Below are positions 1 to 9,287 of a stretch of DNA of 64,000 nt, one piece after another. Origin of the DNA: Barnesiella propionica (lineage in GTDB: Bacteria > Bacteroidota > Bacteroidia > Bacteroidales > Barnesiellaceae); the NCBI RefSeq assembly GCF_025567045.1, contig NZ_JAOQJK010000008.1:111535-175534 (forward strand). The letters are read 5' to 3'. The position numbers and the translations under genes are program-made. Within the stretch, counting starts at the first letter, position 1. Each line of letters starts with the position of its first letter. The notes under the pieces were generated by a model. It saw only the letters and a list, made by a program, of their open reading frames with translations, ran no database searches and was not told where the DNA came from.

Positions 1-1771
1 CAATTGATGATTTTAGATTTTTACCTAAACGAAGTTCTTCTTTGGATCGTTCGAAAATAAGCACATTGGCATCGACGGCCATGCCTAATGAAAGAACTAA
101 ACCGGCAATACCGGAAAGGGTAAGTACCGCTTGTAGCGATGCCAGTATCCCCATTGTGAAAAATAAGTTCAGGATTAATCCTAAATTGGCTATAATACCC
201 GGAATTACACCGTACATACTTATCATATAAATCATCAACAAGATAAGAGCTACGGCAAAAGAGATGAGTCCGCTTTGGATAGCCTCTTGTCCCAATGACG
301 GGCCAATAATATCTTCTTGAACTATACTAACGGCTGCGGCCATTTTACCCGATTTCAGTACATTAGCCAAGTCTTTCGCTTCTTCAGGAGAGAAACCTCC
401 GGTGATTTGAGAACTACCGCCAGAAATCGCTGTATTAACATTCGGGAAAGAATAAACTTGGTTATCCAATACGATAGCGATAGATCTTCCTATGTTGTCT
501 CTGGTAAGTTTTTCCCAGATTTTAGCACCTTCGGCATTCATGCTCATACTTACCACAGAACCTTGAAGCTTGTCAAAATCGTCCCGGGCATCGGTAATTA
601 CATCACCACCCAGTGGAGCTTTGCCGCCTTTGCTGGATTTTAAAGCGATCAACTGATAATAAGTATCTTTTTCGTCGATAGCTTTTACGGTCCAACGGAA
701 AATAAGATCGCTAGGAAGTATTTCACGAACTTGTTTCATGCTGAGAAGACGGTTTATTTCCGCTGTATCGTTGCGGTGCGCTATACCGGCAACAGGACCT
801 GCTTCGGAAACATGCTCGAAGTTGAGAAGAGAGAAAAGCGGATTTTGTTTTCTCATCAAGTCTTTGCTTTTTTGATCTGCGTTATCTGCCAGTTTATTTT
901 TCAGATCGGCCATTGCTTTTGTCGTATCTGTATTGGCAGTTTCGGCAACGACTGTTTCTTCAACAGCAATTACAGCTGCTGTATCTGTCGCATTCGTTTC
1001 GCTACTTGCTTCTATAAGAGCCAGCGCGTTATTAGCAGCCTGGAGTTTATTGAAAATCTCGCCTAAACGGTAAGTTTCCCAGAATTCCAAGTTAGCACTT
1101 CCTTGTAGTAGTTTACGAACACGTTCAGGTTCCTTGATGCCGGGAAGTTCCACCAGAATACGTCCGTCTTTTTCAAGACGTTGTATATTAGGAGCAACTA
1201 CACCGAAACGGTCGATACGTGTACGAAGTACATTATATGAATTGTCGATGGCACTGTTCAGTTCATTGCGTAATACATTGACTACCTCATCGTTACTTGA
1301 GTTAGGAGCAATTTTGTCTTTTAACTGATAAGTACTGAAAATAGCTGCGAGCTTAACGTTCGGATCAAGTTTTTTGTACTCGCTGAGGAATGAGCTGATA
1401 AAATCCTTATTGTCCGCCTGGTTTGCAACGGCAGCAGCAATTGCCTTGTTGAAGTTAACGTCCGGGTTATTATTTGAGAGAGACTTGAGTACGTCCGCTA
1501 CAGATATCTGTAATGTTACGTTCATACCACCTTTGAGGTCAAGTCCCAGACCCACTTCCATTTCACGGCACTGTTGGTAGGTATAATACCACCAGTAAAC
1601 TTTTTCGGTAGAGATAGAGTCGATGTATTGTTTATATTTCACGGGATCACCGTTTGCATATGCTTCTGCCTTTTTATTGTAATGTCTTGTGACCAATGAA
1701 AAGGAGAGATAGAACAAACAAACCAATGAAAGTAATACAGCAACGACTCTGATAAATCCTTTGTTCTGCAT
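1..1771 (-). CDS. secDF: Protein translocase SecDF, N-terminal (SecD) part, cut by window edge
   Basis: The reading frame starts at an ATG whose complement lies at 1769-1771 and runs open off the left edge, giving about 590 codons. The N-terminus (MQNKGFIRVVAVLLSLVCLF) is a membrane anchor. It is followed by the SecD-type motif GLDLKGGMNVTL, a long periplasmic P1 region that includes VLRTRIDRFGV, and a membrane block ending in the conserved AVDANVLIFER motif. SecDF uses the proton gradient to pull exported proteins through SecYEG. In Bacteroidales SecD and SecF are usually fused; the SecF half would lie outside the window, so the fusion is inferred. The periplasmic region carries a Thr/Ala/Glu-rich insert (about ETNATDTAAVIAVEETVVAE) that is probably a linker. 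A TAnnTTTG box lies upstream at 1838-1845. Confidence 0.93.
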   Translation of the reverse strand, partial: MQNKGFIRVVAVLLSLVCLFYLSFSLVTRHYNKKAEAYANGDPVKYKQYIDSISTEKVYWWYYTYQQCREMEVGLGLDLKGGMNVTLQISVADVLKSLSNNNPDVNFNKAIAAAVANQADNKDFISSFLSEYKKLDPNVKLAAIFSTYQLKDKIAPNSSNDEVVNVLRNELNSAIDNSYNVLRTRIDRFGVVAPNIQRLEKDGRILVELPGIKEPERVRKLLQGSANLEFWETYRLGEIFNKLQAANNALALIEASSETNATDTAAVIAVEETVVAETANTDTTKAMADLKNKLADNADQKSKDLMRKQNPLFSLLNFEHVSEAGPVAGIAHRNDTAEINRLLSMKQVREILPSDLIFRWTVKAIDEKDTYYQLIALKSSKGGKAPLGGDVITDARDDFDKLQGSVVSMSMNAEGAKIWEKLTRDNIGRSIAIVLDNQVYSFPNVNTAISGGSSQITGGFSPEEAKDLANVLKSGKMAAAVSIVQEDIIGPSLGQEAIQSGLISFAVALILLMIYMISMYGVIPGIIANLGLILNLFFTMGILASLQAVLTLSGIAGLVLSLGMAVDANVLIFERSKEELRLGKNLKSSI

Positions 1772-1837
1772 GTGATTAATTAGTTTATGATTTTATATTA
1801 ATTGTTCTCAATAATTTTACGTATTTTTATCAAGGTG

Positions 1838-1845
1838 CAAATATA
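1838..1845 (-). promoter_or_regulatory. Probable -7 box of secDF promoter
   Basis: Read on the minus strand this is TATATTTG, a perfect match to the Bacteroides -7 consensus TAnnTTTG, about 67 nt upstream of the secDF ATG. The -33 element is only approximate (an ATTG about 22 nt further upstream). Assigned by consensus and position only. Confidence 0.5.
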
Positions 1846-1986
1846 TATTTTTTTTTCTTTCGATTAGCAATTATCCCCGATTTATTTGTTGTTTATTCAG
1901 TATTAATATACAGATGTGGCAGGTATATGGTGGATAATCGTACTTTTTTGTATCTTTACGGTTTCAAAATCTTATGGTAGAGTGAA

Positions 1987-3954
1987 ATGAAAAATTTCAA
2001 AAGTTATTCCGGTTTTCGTGGTTTTGTATGGCTTTGGGTCGTTTTTGCGGCTTGGCTCATATCTTCTTGTGCCAATATAGCCCGTCCGGGGGGAGGACCT
2101 AAGGACGTCGATCCGCCTGTTTTTATCCGGAGTCTTCCCGAACCGAACGCCGTGAATGTTAACAAAAATAAGATTGAGATATATTTTGACGAGATTATTC
2201 AGGTAGAAAAACCATCGGAGAAGATAATTATTTCGCCTCCTCAAAGGGAAATGCCCGATATTAAAACGTCGTCCCGGAAAATAACGATAGAGTTAAAAGA
2301 TTCGTTGTTGCCGAACACGACCTACACGATAGATTTCGCTGATGCCATTGCAGATAATAATGAAAAGAATGTATTGAATAATTTCTCTTATTCTTTTGCC
2401 ACCGGAAATACGATAGATTCTTTACAGATATCGGGAATTCTTTTGAATGCTGCCGATTTGGAACCTGTGACGGGTATGTATGTAGGTTTGCATTCTAATT
2501 TGGATGATTCCGCTTTTCATAAGTTGCCTTTTGAGCGAATTGCCAGTACAGATGCTTTGGGGCATTTTACGATACGGAATGTAGCACCGGGAAGTTACAG
2601 GTTGTTTGCCCTGAAAGATTTGAACCGCGATTTTAAATTCGATAACCCCAGTGAAGATATAGCTTTTTATGATAGTATCGTCATACCCAGGGCAGAAGTG
2701 AAGATACATATTGATACGATTTGGGCAGATAGCGTAACGATCGATACGATCATACCGCATCGGCTTACTCATTTTTATCCGAATGATATTTTGTTGAGCG
2801 TTTTTAATGAAGAATTCAAATCGCAATATCTGGAAAAAAACGAACGTAAAGACCGTCGGCGTCTTGATCTTTATTTTTCGGCACCGGCCGAATCATTGCC
2901 TGTTTTAAAACCTTTGAATTTCGAACAAGATGACTGGTTCGTTTTAGAGAAGAGTTCTCATAACGATACATTGCAGTATTGGATAAAAGATTCGTTGGTA
3001 TACAATATGGATACATTGTTGTTTGCTGCTGAATATTTGCGTACCGATTCGTTGCAGCAGCTGTCGATGTTCCGGGATACCTTAAAATTTATAATGAAAC
3101 CGGTTCGAGTACCTAAGGTTAAGAAAAAAGATGAGAAAAACGATACAATTCCTCCTGTTGTATTGTTGAATATGTCCCCGGCTGTTCCTCCTGTTTTGGA
3201 TATTTATGCAGGTTTGTCTTTTTTGATGGGGGAGCCTGTTGACGAATATCATCCTGAAATGGTACATTTAGATCAAAAACAAGATACTTTATGGGTACCT
3301 GTAGAGGGATTTTCCCTGTCTCGCGATTCTTTGCTTGAAAGGCGTTTTCTCCTGAATTATAAGTGGAAACCGGGTACGGAATATCAGGTACGGATTGATT
3401 CCACTGCTTTTGTGAGCATATACGGACCACATACAAAAAGTTATGTACAAGCCTTTAAAGTGAAATCGCTGGAAGAGTATTCCAATTTATATATTGCTGT
3501 CCACGGTACAGACGACCCTGCTGTAATGGAATTACTTAATAGTTCGGATAAGGTGGTGCGGAGTGTTCCGGTAAAAAAAGGCGGTGCGGAATTTATGTAT
3601 TTAACTCCCGGTATATATTATGCGAGGTTATTTCTGGACCGGAATAACAATGGAAAATTCGACACCGGGAATTATGATGCGAAGCGTCAACCCGAAGAAA
3701 TGTTTTACTATAATCAGAAATTGGATTTAAAAGCGAACTGGGATGTGGAACAAGATTGGGACATTTATGTTTTGCCGGTAGACCAGCAAAAGCCTGATGC
3801 AATTAAAAAGAATAAGCCCAAGGAAAAAACTCCGGTGACTGAAGAGAATGAAGAAGAGGATGATAATTATAGTAACCAACAAATGAACGGATATGGATAT
3901 GGTCAGCAAAATATACCGGGCCGGCAAAATTACGGCGGTAATTATAATTATTAA
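1987..3954 (+). CDS. Ig-like (Big_5) domain lipoprotein
   Basis: 655 aa. A signal sequence with a lipobox (WLISSC, Cys about residue 29) marks it as a lipoprotein. It is followed by the typical Bacteroidota stretch RPGGGPKDVDPPVF that opens a bacterial Ig-like (Big_5/SbsA-like) domain, about residues 40-145. The middle carries a second β-rich segment (GHFTIRNVAPGSYRLFALKDLNRDFKFD) resembling a carboxypeptidase-regulatory fold, and a similar one recurs near residue 535 (LTPGIYYARLFLDRNNNGKFD). The last 60 residues are low complexity, first Lys/Glu, then Asn/Tyr/Gly/Gln. The family is widespread in Bacteroidota and has no firm function; an envelope structural role is a guess. Its last 62 bp overlap the start of the next gene in another frame. 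Confidence 0.85.
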   Translation: MKNFKSYSGFRGFVWLWVVFAAWLISSCANIARPGGGPKDVDPPVFIRSLPEPNAVNVNKNKIEIYFDEIIQVEKPSEKIIISPPQREMPDIKTSSRKITIELKDSLLPNTTYTIDFADAIADNNEKNVLNNFSYSFATGNTIDSLQISGILLNAADLEPVTGMYVGLHSNLDDSAFHKLPFERIASTDALGHFTIRNVAPGSYRLFALKDLNRDFKFDNPSEDIAFYDSIVIPRAEVKIHIDTIWADSVTIDTIIPHRLTHFYPNDILLSVFNEEFKSQYLEKNERKDRRRLDLYFSAPAESLPVLKPLNFEQDDWFVLEKSSHNDTLQYWIKDSLVYNMDTLLFAAEYLRTDSLQQLSMFRDTLKFIMKPVRVPKVKKKDEKNDTIPPVVLLNMSPAVPPVLDIYAGLSFLMGEPVDEYHPEMVHLDQKQDTLWVPVEGFSLSRDSLLERRFLLNYKWKPGTEYQVRIDSTAFVSIYGPHTKSYVQAFKVKSLEEYSNLYIAVHGTDDPAVMELLNSSDKVVRSVPVKKGGAEFMYLTPGIYYARLFLDRNNNGKFDTGNYDAKRQPEEMFYYNQKLDLKANWDVEQDWDIYVLPVDQQKPDAIKKNKPKEKTPVTEENEEEDDNYSNQQMNGYGYGQQNIPGRQNYGGNYNY

Positions 3955-4696
3955 TTTTCTGTTTTTTACAAGTGGGGCGGTTACTGCTTTTGCCCAGTGC
4001 CCTGTTAAGACGGATTTTAAAGATGAAATGTTGCCTTATGATGTAATATATCAATGGGGTATTCTTTGGAAGCGTGCCGCGGAAGCAAGTCTAAGTCTGG
4101 AAGTTTCCCCTCTCAATTACAAGTCTGTCCTTACTGCACGGACCCTTTCATTCGCCGATGCCATATTTCCGGTGAGAGATACGCTTATATCGGTCATGAA
4201 ACGCCAGGATATGGCTCCGTTATACTATGCAAAGATTGCCAATGAAGACGGAACGTACCGGAAAGATGAAGTCAAATATATTTATAATGCCGGAAATTGT
4301 ATTGGCGACATAACTTTATACAGGCCGAAAAGAAATGCAGTCGAGCATTATACGGCGGTGGTCGAGAATTGTGCGTATGACATGTTGAGTGTGTTTTATC
4401 TTATTCGTACGATCGATTTTGCCGGGTTTAAGATGAATCAGGTAATAGAAACGAAGATATTCAGCGGTAAGAGTGTGGAACATTTGAAAATAGAATATCT
4501 CGGTCGTACCATACTTAAACAAAATAAGAAAGAGTATAATGCCTATAAAATAGCTTTCCGTTTCTCGGACGAAAGCGGTAAAAAAGTAAGTGATAATATA
4601 TGGGCTTGGATTAGTGAAGATGCTGGGCGCATACCATTGAGAGTCGAGGGTAAATTACCTATCGGTACGATGAGAGCCGAATATAAAGGGTGGTAA
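3893..4696 (+). CDS. DUF3108 family exported protein
   Basis: 267 aa. Basic residues, the hydrophobic stretch VIIIINFLFFTSGAVTAFA and a probable signal peptidase site before QCPVKTDF form a signal peptide. The ATG at 3893 lies inside the preceding lipoprotein gene; no later ATG would keep the signal peptide, so the 62-bp overlap looks genuine. The mature protein has the DUF3108 pattern: an early ERLxYxVxWG-like segment (LPYDVIYQWGILWKRAAEASL), a central region ending in YDMLSVFYLIRTIDF, and a C-terminal IWAWISEDAGRIPLRVE. The family is periplasmic and of unknown function. Translation is probably coupled to the upstream gene, and a hairpin terminator follows at once. Confidence 0.82.
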   Translation: MDMVSKIYRAGKITAVIIIINFLFFTSGAVTAFAQCPVKTDFKDEMLPYDVIYQWGILWKRAAEASLSLEVSPLNYKSVLTARTLSFADAIFPVRDTLISVMKRQDMAPLYYAKIANEDGTYRKDEVKYIYNAGNCIGDITLYRPKRNAVEHYTAVVENCAYDMLSVFYLIRTIDFAGFKMNQVIETKIFSGKSVEHLKIEYLGRTILKQNKKEYNAYKIAFRFSDESGKKVSDNIWAWISEDAGRIPLRVEGKLPIGTMRAEYKGW

Positions 4697-4704
4697 ATAA
4701 ATAC

Positions 4705-4742
4705 AAAATGCCGCTTGAAGTTTTTCCTTCAAGCGGCATTTT
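4705..4742. terminator. Bidirectional intrinsic terminator
   Basis: Perfect 16-bp stem, arms 4705-4720 and 4727-4742, with a 6-nt TTTTTC loop. One arm starts with four A and the other ends with T, so it can work on both strands. It sits between the convergent DUF3108 gene and cysS. Confidence 0.88.
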
Positions 4743-4760
4743 TGTTGAATAAAAGCCCGC

Positions 4761-6236
4761 TTATTTAAGTTTCCATTCGGAGCCTTCTTTCGTATCTTTT
4801 ATTTCAAAACCTATTTCGGTGAGTTTATCCCTTATGAAATCCGAAGTAGCCCAGTCTTTACGTAACTTGGCTTCTTTACGTATCTCCATCATGAGATCTA
4901 CCGCTTGTTTATAGGCTTTATTGCTTTCGTCGCTATCTCCTTTATTCTCTTCTTTCAGGCCCAGTACATCGAACATGAATATCCTGAAAGTTTCTTTCAG
5001 TTCCTGAAGATCCTGCTCAGTGATGGTTTCATTTCCTGCCAGGATGTTGTTGATAATGCGTACTCCTTCAAACAAATGGGATATGACGATAGGAGTACTT
5101 AAGTCATCATTCATTGCTTCATAACACCGTTCCCGCAAAGAAGTTATGTTTACGCTGGAAGTTTCGGATACTTGTATTCTGGACAGGTTATTCCAGCCTT
5201 CCATTAACCGGGACAGGGCTTTTTCCGAGGCCTGTAATGCTTCGTTGCTGAAATCTACTGTACTGCGGTAATGAGCCTGCAAAATAAAAAACCGGATCGT
5301 CATAGGAGAGTACGCTTGTGTCAGCAATTTGTGCTTTCCCGTAAAGAATTCGTCCAGCGTAATGAAGTTTCCTAATGATTTGCCCATTTTCTGGCCATTG
5401 ATGGTAATCATGTTATTATGCATCCAGTAATGTACCGTTTCTTTTCCTTGTGCGGCTACCGATTGGGCGATTTCACATTCATGATGGGGGAAGAGCAAGT
5501 CCATTCCACCTCCGTGAATGTCGAATTCTTCACCGAGATATTTGGTTCCCATGGTAGAGCATTCGAGATGCCATCCGGGGAAGCCGTCACTCCAAGGAGA
5601 GGGCCAGCGCATGATATGTTCCGGAGAGGCTTTTTTCCAGAGAGCAAAATCGAAACTGTTGTGTTTTTCGGTTTGCCCGTCCAGTTCGCGGGTAGTATTT
5701 AAGAGTTCCTCGATATTCCTTCCCGATAATTTCCCGTAATGGTATTTTTTGTTATATTTTTCAACATCGAAATATACCGATCCGTTACTGATATAGGCGA
5801 ATCCGGTATCTATGATTTTTTTGATGTATTCAATCTGTTCTATAATATGTCCCGACGCATGAGGTTCGATACTGGGTGGCAATACGTTAAGGGCATCCAT
5901 GGCCTTATGATACCGGTTCAGGTAATATTGAACCACTTCCATAGGCTCCAGTTGTTCAAGTCTCGCTTTTTTTGCGATTTTATCTTCTCCTTCATCCGCA
6001 TCGTTCTCGAGGTGGCCTACATCGGTAATGTTTCTTACATACCGGACTTTATATCCCAGATGTAATAGATACCGGAAAAGAACGTCGAAAGTGATTGCCG
6101 GCCTGGCATGCCCCAGATGACCGTCTCCATATACCGTAGGTCCGCATACATACATTCCTACATAAGGAGGATTGATAGGGATGAATTGTTCTTTCTTGCG
6201 TGAAAGAGTATTATAAACATATAAAGGATGCTCCAT
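4761..6236 (-). CDS. cysS: Cysteine-tRNA ligase
   Basis: 491 aa from the chosen ATG ([11 protein letters not shown]). It charges tRNA-Cys with cysteine in the cytoplasm. Visible class I features are [16 protein letters not shown], which holds a zinc-ligand Cys and the HIGH-type HLGH, then the zinc ligands in WHLECSTMG and HHECEIAQS, and the KMSKS-type KMGKSLGN. The C-terminal DALR-like helical region ends in the usual anticodon-binding tail ([15 protein letters not shown]). Length is normal for the family. An upstream in-frame ATG would add 12 residues, but it overlaps the promoter box at 6261-6268 and the family starts at MEH, so 6236 is preferred. Confidence 0.97.
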   Translation of the reverse strand: MEHPLYVYNTLSRKKEQFIPINPPYVGMYVCGPTVYGDGHLGHARPAITFDVLFRYLLHLGYKVRYVRNITDVGHLENDADEGEDKIAKKARLEQLEPMEVVQYYLNRYHKAMDALNVLPPSIEPHASGHIIEQIEYIKKIIDTGFAYISNGSVYFDVEKYNKKYHYGKLSGRNIEELLNTTRELDGQTEKHNSFDFALWKKASPEHIMRWPSPWSDGFPGWHLECSTMGTKYLGEEFDIHGGGMDLLFPHHECEIAQSVAAQGKETVHYWMHNNMITINGQKMGKSLGNFITLDEFFTGKHKLLTQAYSPMTIRFFILQAHYRSTVDFSNEALQASEKALSRLMEGWNNLSRIQVSETSSVNITSLRERCYEAMNDDLSTPIVISHLFEGVRIINNILAGNETITEQDLQELKETFRIFMFDVLGLKEENKGDSDESNKAYKQAVDLMMEIRKEAKLRKDWATSDFIRDKLTEIGFEIKDTKEGSEWKLK

Positions 6237-6260
6237 TTTTTGAAAAATTTGTATTGGATG

Positions 6261-6268
6261 CAAAGATA
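6261..6268 (-). promoter_or_regulatory. Probable -7 box of cysS promoter
   Basis: TATCTTTG on the minus strand, a perfect TAnnTTTG, with its near edge 24 nt upstream of the cysS ATG at 6236. No convincing -33 TTTG was seen. It supports the shorter cysS start. Confidence 0.55.
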
Positions 6269-6313
6269 ACAATAAAATACCGGAAATTTCCAGACGTAAA
6301 TTTACTTTTTATA

Positions 6314-6628
6314 TCAGGCTTGTCCACCCGGAGCCATAAATGGCGGAATATTATTCGCATCGGGATCGATTACACGTATAGGGCCGAACTGGGCTTCATA
6401 TTTCATTACATTTTCTTGTAATGCGAAAAGCAGTCGTTTTGCATGTTCGGCCGTAAGCACGATACGGGATTTTACCGGAGCTTTGGGTACTCCTGGCATC
6501 ATGCGTATAAAATCAATGACAAACTCTGAAGACGAGTGTGAAATGATAGCGAGATTAGAATAAACACCTTCTGCCATTTCCGGAGACAGTTCGATCTGTA
6601 TCTCTTTTTTTTCCTGATTATTGTCCAT
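6314..6628 (-). CDS. DUF3467 domain protein
   Basis: 104 aa, no signal peptide and no membrane segment. The core reads QIELSPEMAEGVYSNLAIISHSSSEFVIDFIRMMPG, followed by SRIVLTAEHAKRLLFALQENV, the diagnostic DUF3467 pattern of a small α/β cytoplasmic protein. The function is unknown. In other Bacteroidota I recall the family next to rpoC; here it is instead the last gene of a block behind a NigD-like lipoprotein, 21 nt downstream of it. The family call is secure, the role is open. Confidence 0.85.
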   Translation of the reverse strand: MDNNQEKKEIQIELSPEMAEGVYSNLAIISHSSSEFVIDFIRMMPGVPKAPVKSRIVLTAEHAKRLLFALQENVMKYEAQFGPIRVIDPDANNIPPFMAPGGQA

Positions 6629-6649
6629 AGGTATTAATGATTAATGTTA

Positions 6650-7312
6650 TTATTCTTTTTTTAATCTGAAATAGTAATATTTTTCGGGGTAATTTATATT
6701 ATTGACATATACTTTCAGTATTTTACACGGCCTGTTTTTTAATGCGCCTATGTAATATGACGAAACGGAATTGCTCCAGTACCCGGGAGGATCGTTCCTC
6801 CGGTTATGACGTATTTCTGCAACTATAGTGTCATTCATTAATTTATCTTTTTCTGTGACGAGTATTTGTGAATGTGGTATATTATGAAATTCGCTTTGAT
6901 ATTTAATATTCAGGTAATCGCCCGATTTCCAGATGCTGTTTAACCGTATTGTGTCATTTTGCAGTAATTTCATTAACTCGGGAGTTGCGCCTCTCAGCGA
7001 ATCCGATAAAATACGGGAAAGTCCTTTGATCGTGATATAATATTCTTTATCATTAATCGCTTCGTCCTTAATATACTGGAGCATGACTCTGGTTCCGTCC
7101 TTAATATTATTGAGGGATAGTCGCTCGGTTGGGATTAAAGACTGCGATTCTTCTTTGTCTTTTTCCAGAATAAAATAAGCCGGGATATTGTTTGCCTGAT
7201 AGGTAACAATATCGAGCCGGAAAGGACCATAGTCATAAGAAGGTTCTTTTTCGCAAGATAGGAGTAGTCCGGCGAGTAGGAAGGCTATGATATGGTTCTG
7301 GAATTTATTCAT
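6650..7312 (-). CDS. NigD-like lipoprotein
   Basis: 220 aa from the ATG at 7310-7312; a longer start adds nine residues but overlaps further into the upstream ABC gene. A signal sequence with lipobox GLLLSC (Cys about residue 20) is followed by [18 protein letters not shown]. An N-terminal β-barrel-like segment includes [15 protein letters not shown] and a C-terminal β-sandwich ends in [10 protein letters not shown]. The layout matches the NigD-like lipoproteins of Bacteroidales, which are found as single surface or periplasmic proteins of unknown function. The gene overlaps the lolD-like gene by 8 bp, so the two are translationally linked. Confidence 0.7.
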   Translation of the reverse strand: MNKFQNHIIAFLLAGLLLSCEKEPSYDYGPFRLDIVTYQANNIPAYFILEKDKEESQSLIPTERLSLNNIKDGTRVMLQYIKDEAINDKEYYITIKGLSRILSDSLRGATPELMKLLQNDTIRLNSIWKSGDYLNIKYQSEFHNIPHSQILVTEKDKLMNDTIVAEIRHNRRNDPPGYWSNSVSSYYIGALKNRPCKILKVYVNNINYPEKYYYFRLKKE

Positions 7313-7982
7313 GTATTGTTTTATTTTCATGGGAAACAATGAGGCCGTCTTTCATTTGTATAACACGGTCGGTAATTTTAGCTAATGACTCATCGTGCGT
7401 TACTATAACAAAAGTATGATTAAATTCGTTTCTCAAATCAAAAAATAGTTTATGCAGTTCTATCTTGTGTTGTGTGTCCAGGCTGCCCGAAGGCTCGTCC
7501 GCAAGGATTACCGACGGATGATTTATCAGAGCTCTTGCTACGGCTACTCTTTGTTTTTCTCCTCCTGAAAGTTGTGCCGGTTTGTGTTGTGACCGGTCAC
7601 TCAGATTCAGGAATGCCAGTATCTCTTTTGCTCTTTTTTTTGCTTCAGAGCTGCTTGTTTTACGAATGAGGGCCGGGATCATTACATTTTCCAGCGCGGT
7701 AAATTCTGGTAAAAGTTGATGAAACTGAAAGACAAAACCTATATTCCGGTTCCTGAATGCAGCCAGTTGTTTTTCTCCCAGATCTCCTACGCGTATTCCA
7801 TCGAAAATGATTTCTCCCTTATCCGGTTTTTCCAAGGTTCCGGTTATTTGAAGCAAAGTGGTTTTTCCGGCTCCGCTTGGGCCTACTATCGAAACTATTT
7901 CGCCTTGTTGTATTGTGGCGTTTATTCCTTTTAATACTTCCAGCTGACCGTAACTTTTATGTATGTCTTTGATTTCTATCAT
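7305..7982 (-). CDS. lolD: LolD-like ABC transporter ATP-binding protein
   Basis: 225 aa, one complete ABC ATPase domain: Walker [10 protein letters not shown] (about residue 35), Q-loop region [18 protein letters not shown], signature [15 protein letters not shown], Walker [13 protein letters not shown] and H-loop VTHD. The ENVMIPALI stretch and overall length fit the LolD/MacB subfamily, which powers lipoprotein release or export from the inner membrane. No permease (LolC/E or FtsX-like) gene is beside it, so the partner must be encoded elsewhere. It overlaps tcdA by 4 bp and the NigD-like gene by 8 bp, so the three are co-expressed. LolD is likely but the substrate cannot be proven. Confidence 0.85.
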   Translation of the reverse strand: MIEIKDIHKSYGQLEVLKGINATIQQGEIVSIVGPSGAGKTTLLQITGTLEKPDKGEIIFDGIRVGDLGEKQLAAFRNRNIGFVFQFHQLLPEFTALENVMIPALIRKTSSSEAKKRAKEILAFLNLSDRSQHKPAQLSGGEKQRVAVARALINHPSVILADEPSGSLDTQHKIELHKLFFDLRNEFNHTFVIVTHDESLAKITDRVIQMKDGLIVSHENKTIHE

Positions 7983-8698
7983 GCTTGCGTAATTTTTTGG
8001 ATGACATAAGATGCCATATAGCAGCCGAACATGGCCGGCATATACGAAATAGTGCCTACAGTTGATTTTTTATTTCTTTCTTCTTCAGTACGTATAATGG
8101 CGTTCCTATTGGTTTGTTCTGTGGAAAAAACAACTTTTACCCCTTTTGTTATTCCCATTTCCCGCAATCGGTGACGTACCGCTTTTGCCAGAGAACAGTG
8201 GTATGTGTCCGAAATATCGGCATATCTGATTTGAGTGGGGTCTATTCTGCCTCCTGCACCCATAGAAGAGATGATTTTGATCTTTCGTTTTATGCAACGA
8301 TATATAAGAGATACCTTCGGAGCTAAAGTATCTATGGCATCTACTACAAAATCCGGTTTTTCCGAATCGAGAAGAGAATCTATCGAATCGGGTTCCAGAA
8401 AAGAGTGTATAAAATGTAGATGTAATTCGGGATTAATATCTATTAATCTTTCAGCAAGTACTTTTACTTTTTCAGTTGCAAGAGTGCTGTGTAGCGCTAT
8501 TAGTTGACGGTTGATGTTGGACATCGTTATTACGTCTCCGTCAACTATGGATAGGGTATGGATTCCTGCTCGTACGAGCATTTCTGCGGCGTAGGCTCCG
8601 ACTCCTCCAACTCCTACGACCAGTATGCGTGCGGTATGTAATTTTTCCAGTTTTTCGTCACCCAGTAATTGACGGGTACGGGATAGCCATTCTTCCAT
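7979..8698 (-). CDS. tcdA: tRNA threonylcarbamoyladenosine dehydratase (ThiF/E1-like)
   Basis: 239 aa. An E1-like Rossmann fold opens with [20 protein letters not shown], then [16 protein letters not shown] and [17 protein letters not shown], the signature of the TcdA/YgdL branch of the ThiF family. TcdA uses ATP to cyclise the t6A base at tRNA position 37 to ct6A. The lack of a paired CxxC zinc site and the short length distinguish it from MoeB and ThiF. It is the first gene of an overlapping block with the ABC ATPase and the NigD-like lipoprotein. Confidence 0.87.
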   Translation of the reverse strand: MEEWLSRTRQLLGDEKLEKLHTARILVVGVGGVGAYAAEMLVRAGIHTLSIVDGDVITMSNINRQLIALHSTLATEKVKVLAERLIDINPELHLHFIHSFLEPDSIDSLLDSEKPDFVVDAIDTLAPKVSLIYRCIKRKIKIISSMGAGGRIDPTQIRYADISDTYHCSLAKAVRHRLREMGITKGVKVVFSTEQTNRNAIIRTEEERNKKSTVGTISYMPAMFGCYMASYVIQKITQA

Positions 8699-8944
8699 AC
8701 GTTATAATAGTATTCTTTGTTACGAAGATAATGTTTTTTCTTGAAATAGACCTTATGCATAATGAATTCTTGGATGTACGGGTCGAGGAGGATATTGGTT
8801 CCGGACTGTGATTCCGGCGGTTTCCGGATCGGCGGGAGAACGTAGCATCTTTATTTTTTCTTTAAAAAACATTATTGGGAAGATCGGATAGAAAAAAACA
8901 TATTATATTTACCGGACATAAATCAAATTGTAAAGGAAAAGAAG

Positions 8945-9238
8945 ATGAAGAAGTTATTAATAATGGGTTGCATTGTTATTATGTCAATGTTTGCCGGGGA
9001 TATAGTGGCTCAAAATACGGCCAAGAGGGAAAAAAAGGTTAGAATGGAACAAACTTGTAGAGCTAAATGTCCCCAAACTAAGACAGAATGTTGCGAGCCA
9101 AAGGCTAAAGAATTTTGTGTGCGGGATCAGCAATGTTGTGTGCAGAGTCAGGAGTGTCCGAATACAAAGCTGAATTGCAAAGCGAATAAAAAATGTCCTC
9201 AGGTAGTGGAGAAAAAAACCGTCAAAATGAAAAAATAA
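8945..9238 (+). CDS. Small cysteine-rich exported protein, function unknown
   Basis: 97 aa. A signal peptide (KKLLIMGCIVIMSMFAGDIVA, then QNTAKRE) leads to a mature chain of about 75 residues with ten cysteines, including two CC pairs (ECC and QCC) and single Cys spaced 4-7 residues apart, in a Lys/Gln/Glu-rich background. There is no lipobox at the signal end. The Cys pattern could form a disulfide-stabilised miniprotein or a metal site; I do not recognise a family. It is a single gene with its own hairpin terminator. The ATG at 8945 follows an A-rich leader, as is usual in this genome. Confidence 0.75.
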   Translation: MKKLLIMGCIVIMSMFAGDIVAQNTAKREKKVRMEQTCRAKCPQTKTECCEPKAKEFCVRDQQCCVQSQECPNTKLNCKANKKCPQVVEKKTVKMKK

Positions 9239-9254
9239 ATCGTATGATTAATTG

Positions 9255-9287
9255 AAAAGGGATGAAATTGATTTCATCTCTTTTTTT
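9255..9287. terminator. Bidirectional intrinsic terminator
   Basis: GATGAAAT/ATTTCATC (9261-9268 and 9271-9278) forms a tight stem extended outward by G-T, G-C and A-T pairs, followed by seven T. It separates the convergent Cys-rich gene and the antiporter gene. Confidence 0.8.

Noticed and set aside
4705..4742. Strong palindrome considered as a mobile-element end or REP repeat
   Set aside because: A single copy between convergent gene ends with A/T flanks; a bidirectional terminator explains it.
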